The translations under genes were made by a program, and so were the position numbers. This document shows, in pieces, positions 31,721-34,380 of a DNA stretch of 34,380 nucleotides. This DNA comes from Thermoplasmata archaeon (GTDB lineage Archaea > Thermoplasmatota > Thermoplasmata > Lutacidiplasmatales > UBA184). Position 1 is the stretch's first letter, and each line of letters begins with the position of its first letter. The stretch covers positions 1 to 34,380 of the forward strand of contig JASHTI010000044.1 of assembly GCA_030040625.1 (NCBI GenBank). Reading direction: 5' to 3'. The notes below the pieces were generated by a model, which was not told where the DNA came from, ran no database searches, and was given only the letters and a program-made list of their open reading frames with translations.

Positions 31721-32665
31721 TCACCCGCTCGATCCCCGTCCGGTCGCATGAACCGTCGGTGCATCCGGGTTGACCGACGGCCGCCGGGTGCGCTGGAGGA
31801 CCAGCAGCGCGGCGAGGATCAGGGCCAGGCCGATCACCTCCTCGGGCACGAACGGCTCTCCGAAGGCGACGACGCCGACCGCGAGGGCTACGACCGGGTT
31901 CAGGTACGTGACCTGGTTCGCGCCGACCGGCCCTCGGGTCCGGAGCAGGTCGAAGAAGATCGCGTAGCCGATCGCCATCGACACGACGCCGACGTAGAGG
32001 ACGGAACCGACGACCGGCGCGACGGCCGGAAGGCGCAGGTTCGGCTCGAGCACGGCGACGGCGGCGAGCGCCGCGGCGCCGCCGCCCAGGAATTGGAACG
32101 TCGCCCCCCAGAGACCCTCGCCCCGCGGCCGAAGCCGGACGAGCCCGACCGCTCCGGCGCCCTGGCACGTCGCCCCGAGCCCGAAGGCGACGAGCCCCCA
32201 GGGGCTCGTGACGGCGGCGCCTCCCGCCGCCAGCGCGAGGACGAGAACGCCGGCGAGGCCCAGGACGAGCGCGGCGGCGCCCCCGGGACCGATCCGCTCG
32301 CGGGCGCCGAGCAGGGCGGCGAAGCCGAGGCTCAGCATCGGCGAGGTGGCGTAGACGACGGAGGCAACGCCTCCGGTGGCGAACCGCTCCCCCCAGAACA
32401 GCGGCAGATTGATCCCGGCGATCAATAGCGCACCCACGCCGGCGGAGACCGCGAGGTCGGCGGCGGACGGGCGCGGTCCGCCGTACCGAGCCGCAACGGG
32501 CGCCGTCGCCACGGCGGCGACGGCGAAGTCGACGGTCACGAGGAGGAACGGGTTACCGCCGGCGGCGACGCCGAGCCGGCTCACCGGGAAGGTGATGCCC
32601 CAGAGGACCCCGAGCACGAGGAGGCGCACGAGCGGCGAGCCCGCCGTACGGACCGTGCCGGCCAT
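31721..32665 (-). CDS. EamA/DMT-family transporter in the por operon
   Basis: 314 residues with about ten membrane spans in two EamA repeats: [21 protein letters not shown] at the start, [25 protein letters not shown] ending repeat one, and [38 protein letters not shown] in repeat two, a well-conserved EamA motif. The substrate is unknown. Start: ATG 32665 at the first span; the upstream ATG would add 26 Pro-rich residues and no clear TATA or SD decides. The stop is one base before porGD, so it is probably the first gene of the por operon. Confidence 0.88.
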
Positions 32666-32799
32666 GGGAACCTGCCCCGTCGGGGTACCCGGCGAGGGCG
32701 GCTCATGAACGCGGGGTCCGCTGCGCTTGACCGCCGGCGGCATCTCGGGCGCCGTCGGCGCGGCCGGCCCCAGGCCCGTCGAGCCGGCTTGAGCCCGGG

Positions 32800-32835
32800 G
32801 CTATCGGTCGGCGGATCGACTCCGATCCCGGGTGA
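32800..32835 (+). promoter_or_regulatory. Promoter region of the CBS-pair gene
   Basis: GCTATCG (32800-32806) is a TATA-like island about 37 bases before the ATG at 32843, and GGGTGA (32831-32836) may serve as a weak SD. The space to the divergent transporter (32666-32842) has nothing else recognisable. Confidence 0.35.
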
Positions 32836-32842
32836 ACCGCCG

Positions 32843-33397
32843 ATGGACCCGCGCTCGAAGGTCTCTGAGGTGATGTCCCGTCTGGTCGTCAGCGTGCGCC
32901 CGGAAGCACGCCTCGAGGAGGCGGCGCGGCTCCTGCGGGAGTACCACGTCTCAGGCCTGCCGGTCGTGACCCCACCGGAGCACCTGGTCGGCGTGCTCAG
33001 TGAGCGCGACATCGTGCGCTCCCTCAACCGCGGAACGGGGATCGAGAGTCCCCGCGGGATGCTGGACCTACTCCTCGGCTCGGCGCCGACCAAGGGTCGG
33101 AGCCTCCTGGACGTCTGCCGACGCCACCTGCGGCGGACCCGTGTCAGCGAGGCGATGAGCTACGGGGTCGTCACGGTCGAGCCGGAGTTCCCGATCGCCC
33201 GTGCCGCAGCGCTGATGCAACTTCACCAGGTCCACCGTCTGCCCGTGCTGGACCCGGCCGGGAGGCTCGTCGGCATCGTCACGCGGACCGACCTCCTCCG
33301 GGCGATCTCCGGCGAGACGCACGTCGCCCGGGGTGCGCTCCACCCCTCCCCGGCGGTACGGCCGACCATCGCCGCCGCGCCGTTCGGCGACGCGTAG
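32843..33397 (+). CDS. CBS-domain pair protein
   Basis: 184 residues made of two CBS motifs. The first, about 5-75: VSEVMSRLVVSVRPEARLEEAARLLREYHVSGLPVV, LVGVLSERDIVRSL. The second, about 98-160: VSEAMSYGVVTVEPEFPIARAAALMQLHQVHRLPVLD, LVGIVTRTDLLRAI. Such pairs form Bateman modules that bind adenine nucleotides or SAM and regulate a partner. No catalytic or DNA-binding domain is attached, and the partner is unknown. The linker holds a Pro/Arg-rich piece (LLLGSAPTKGRSLLDVCRRHLRRT), and the last 20 residues are low-complexity. Confidence 0.9.
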   Translation: MDPRSKVSEVMSRLVVSVRPEARLEEAARLLREYHVSGLPVVTPPEHLVGVLSERDIVRSLNRGTGIESPRGMLDLLLGSAPTKGRSLLDVCRRHLRRTRVSEAMSYGVVTVEPEFPIARAAALMQLHQVHRLPVLDPAGRLVGIVTRTDLLRAISGETHVARGALHPSPAVRPTIAAAPFGDA

Positions 33398-33505
33398 GGG
33401 CCCGCGGCCTTTCTCTCCGCGACCGCTCCTCGCGTCGGTCCGGCCCAGCGGGGACGCGCCCCCCTACGGACGGGGCGAGCGCGTTCACCGTCGCGCTCTC
33501 CGGAG

Positions 33506-33515
33506 CTACTTATCG
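33506..33515 (+). promoter_or_regulatory. TATA box of the methyltransferase gene
   Basis: CTACTTATCG ends 24 bases before the ATG at 33540, so the transcript should be leaderless. Confidence 0.6.
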
Positions 33516-33539
33516 CGGGGAGCCCTCGGGGGGCCCGCG

Positions 33540-34238
33540 ATGGCGGCGACGAGGCGCTCCCCGTCCCGCCCCCGCGGCGAGGCTCGGACCGATGCGCGCG
33601 AGTTCGAGGAGTGGGATGCCTGGTACGCCTCGCAGGACTATCGGAAGATGCCGTGGCACTCGCCGGGGCCATCGCCCTGGCTCGTCCGGGCCGTCCGGAC
33701 GCGGCGGATCCCGCCCGGGAGCTCGGTGCTCGACGTCGGCTGCGGTAGCGGCAGCAACAGTCTCTGGCTCCAGAAGCGGGGGTTCCGCGCGACCGGGATC
33801 GATGTCTCGCGAACGGTGATCGCCGTCGCTCAGCGGCGGGCGCGCGCGGCCGGGCTCACGCCCAACTTCCGCGTCGCGAACGCGGCCGCGCTACCATTCG
33901 CCGATCGCTCGTTCGGGGCGGCGCTGGACACCGGCTGCTTCCACTCGCTCCCGATCCGGCTCCGCCGGCGCTATGCCCGGGAGATCGCCCGGGTCCTCCG
34001 CGCCGGTAGCCCGCTCCTCCTCACCTGGATCCCCCGCGAGGTTCGGTCCGCCGTTGGACCGCCCCATCGCCCTTCGCTCACGGAAGTCGCCGCGGTCTTC
34101 GAGCCGTCGTTCCTCTTCGCGGCCGTCGAGCGGCACGAGGCGGGGTCCCGGGGCGGCTGGCTGGTCTGCGGAGAGCGCTGCGCCCGCAGTACCGCGCTGC
34201 TGATCCGCCGGCCGGGCCGAGCCCCGCCGTCTTGGTAG
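33540..34238 (+). CDS. SAM-dependent class I methyltransferase
   Basis: 232 residues. The Rossmann motif I is SSVLDVGCGSGSNSLWLQKRG, followed by ATGIDVSRTVIAVAQRRARAAGL, RVANAAALPFADRSFGAALDTGCFHSLP and YAREIARVLRAGSPLLLTWIP. An N-terminal WDAWYASQDYRKMPWHSPGPSPWLVRAV is the segment that caps the active site in small-molecule methyltransferases of the tellurite-resistance or thiopurine type. The acceptor is unknown. The track ORF starts earlier at 33333, but the TATA box at 33506 fixes the ATG at 33540. Confidence 0.88.
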   Translation: MAATRRSPSRPRGEARTDAREFEEWDAWYASQDYRKMPWHSPGPSPWLVRAVRTRRIPPGSSVLDVGCGSGSNSLWLQKRGFRATGIDVSRTVIAVAQRRARAAGLTPNFRVANAAALPFADRSFGAALDTGCFHSLPIRLRRRYAREIARVLRAGSPLLLTWIPREVRSAVGPPHRPSLTEVAAVFEPSFLFAAVERHEAGSRGGWLVCGERCARSTALLIRRPGRAPPSW

Positions 34239-34380
34239 TCCGGGCGCCCCGGGGGAGCGTCACGCACGGAACCCCCTGCAAAGGGGGCCCGCCCGCTCAC
34301 CGGACGGCCGAGGCGTGCCGGTGGACGGACTCGCGCCCCAGCGAGCGACGGGAACGGGGCTCCGAGGGTTCCGGCGGTTC
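34239..34380. other. Non-coding tail at the window edge
   Basis: 142 bases with no ORF that I can support. It contains one perfect 5-bp hairpin, CCCCC-TGCAAA-GGGGG (34272-34287). It may be intergenic or the start of an RNA gene cut by the window edge. Confidence 0.3.

Noticed and set aside
34265-34290. Possible tRNA-Cys anticodon arm (ACCCC-CTGCAAA-GGGGG)
   Set aside because: No acceptor stem, D arm or TTCRA-type T loop can be placed around it, with or without a short intron.

Overview
The window is a very GC-rich stretch (about 70% by eye) of an archaeal chromosome. The evidence is: a 5' fragment of a 23S rRNA gene with archaeal-type sequence at the left edge; tRNA genes without an encoded CCA, one carrying an intron that folds into a bulge-helix-bulge; TATA/BRE-like boxes about 25 bases upstream of many start codons (leaderless genes); an ADP-forming acyl-CoA synthetase; a four-domain-type pyruvate:ferredoxin oxidoreductase; and a group 3b [NiFe] hydrogenase. 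The 23S gene has its own promoter, with no 16S gene or tRNA-Ala upstream. This is the unlinked arrangement known from Thermoplasma, so a GC-rich (perhaps soil or subsurface) Thermoplasmatota lineage is my best guess. It is an inference, not a proof.

Layout. 1-740: 23S rRNA 5' end and promoter (minus). 798-6587: a small membrane protein, DNA glycosylase Tag, a minus-strand set (glutamine amidotransferase, nucleotidyltransferase-like protein, Cas4-like Fe-S nuclease), two HesB/IscA-type Fe-S proteins (one with unusual Gly/Cys-rich inserts) and a terpenoid-cyclase-like toroid protein. 6635-12264: class III nucleotide cyclase with TolB-like and TPR domains, MFS transporter, a two-tRNA unit, a winged-helix regulator, a GT4 glycosyltransferase and a VOC protein. 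12323-17503: ADP-forming acyl-CoA synthetase (alpha-beta fusion), a DUF981-like membrane protein, carbamate kinase and branched-chain aminotransferase.

24880-17487 (minus) is a ten-gene hydrogenase operon: hydB, a cyclic-nucleotide-binding-fold protein, hydG, hydD, hydA, maturation protease, a HypA-like protein without zinc ribbon, hypC, an EamA transporter and a DUF6390-like protein. Most junctions are ATGA/GTGA overlaps or gaps of a few bases. Then come a GNAT acetyltransferase and a two-component pair (PAS histidine kinase; receiver-DUF835-like-winged-helix regulator) with a degenerate receiver divergent from it. 32665-28753 (minus) is a transporter plus porGD-porA-porB operon. The right edge holds a CBS-pair protein, a SAM methyltransferase and a short non-coding tail.

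Functionally, pyruvate:ferredoxin oxidoreductase, ADP-forming acyl-CoA synthetase, the aminotransferase and the NAD(P)-linked soluble hydrogenase fit fermentative peptide or organic-acid metabolism: oxidation of 2-oxoacids to acyl-CoA, ATP from the CoA thioester, and reductant exchanged with H2. The two HesB-type proteins could serve the many Fe-S enzymes. The most noteworthy items are the T-loop intron in tRNA-Asn, the non-canonical maturation and accessory genes of the hydrogenase operon, the amidotransferase/nucleotidyltransferase/Cas4-like cluster and the Gly/Cys-rich HesB paralogue.
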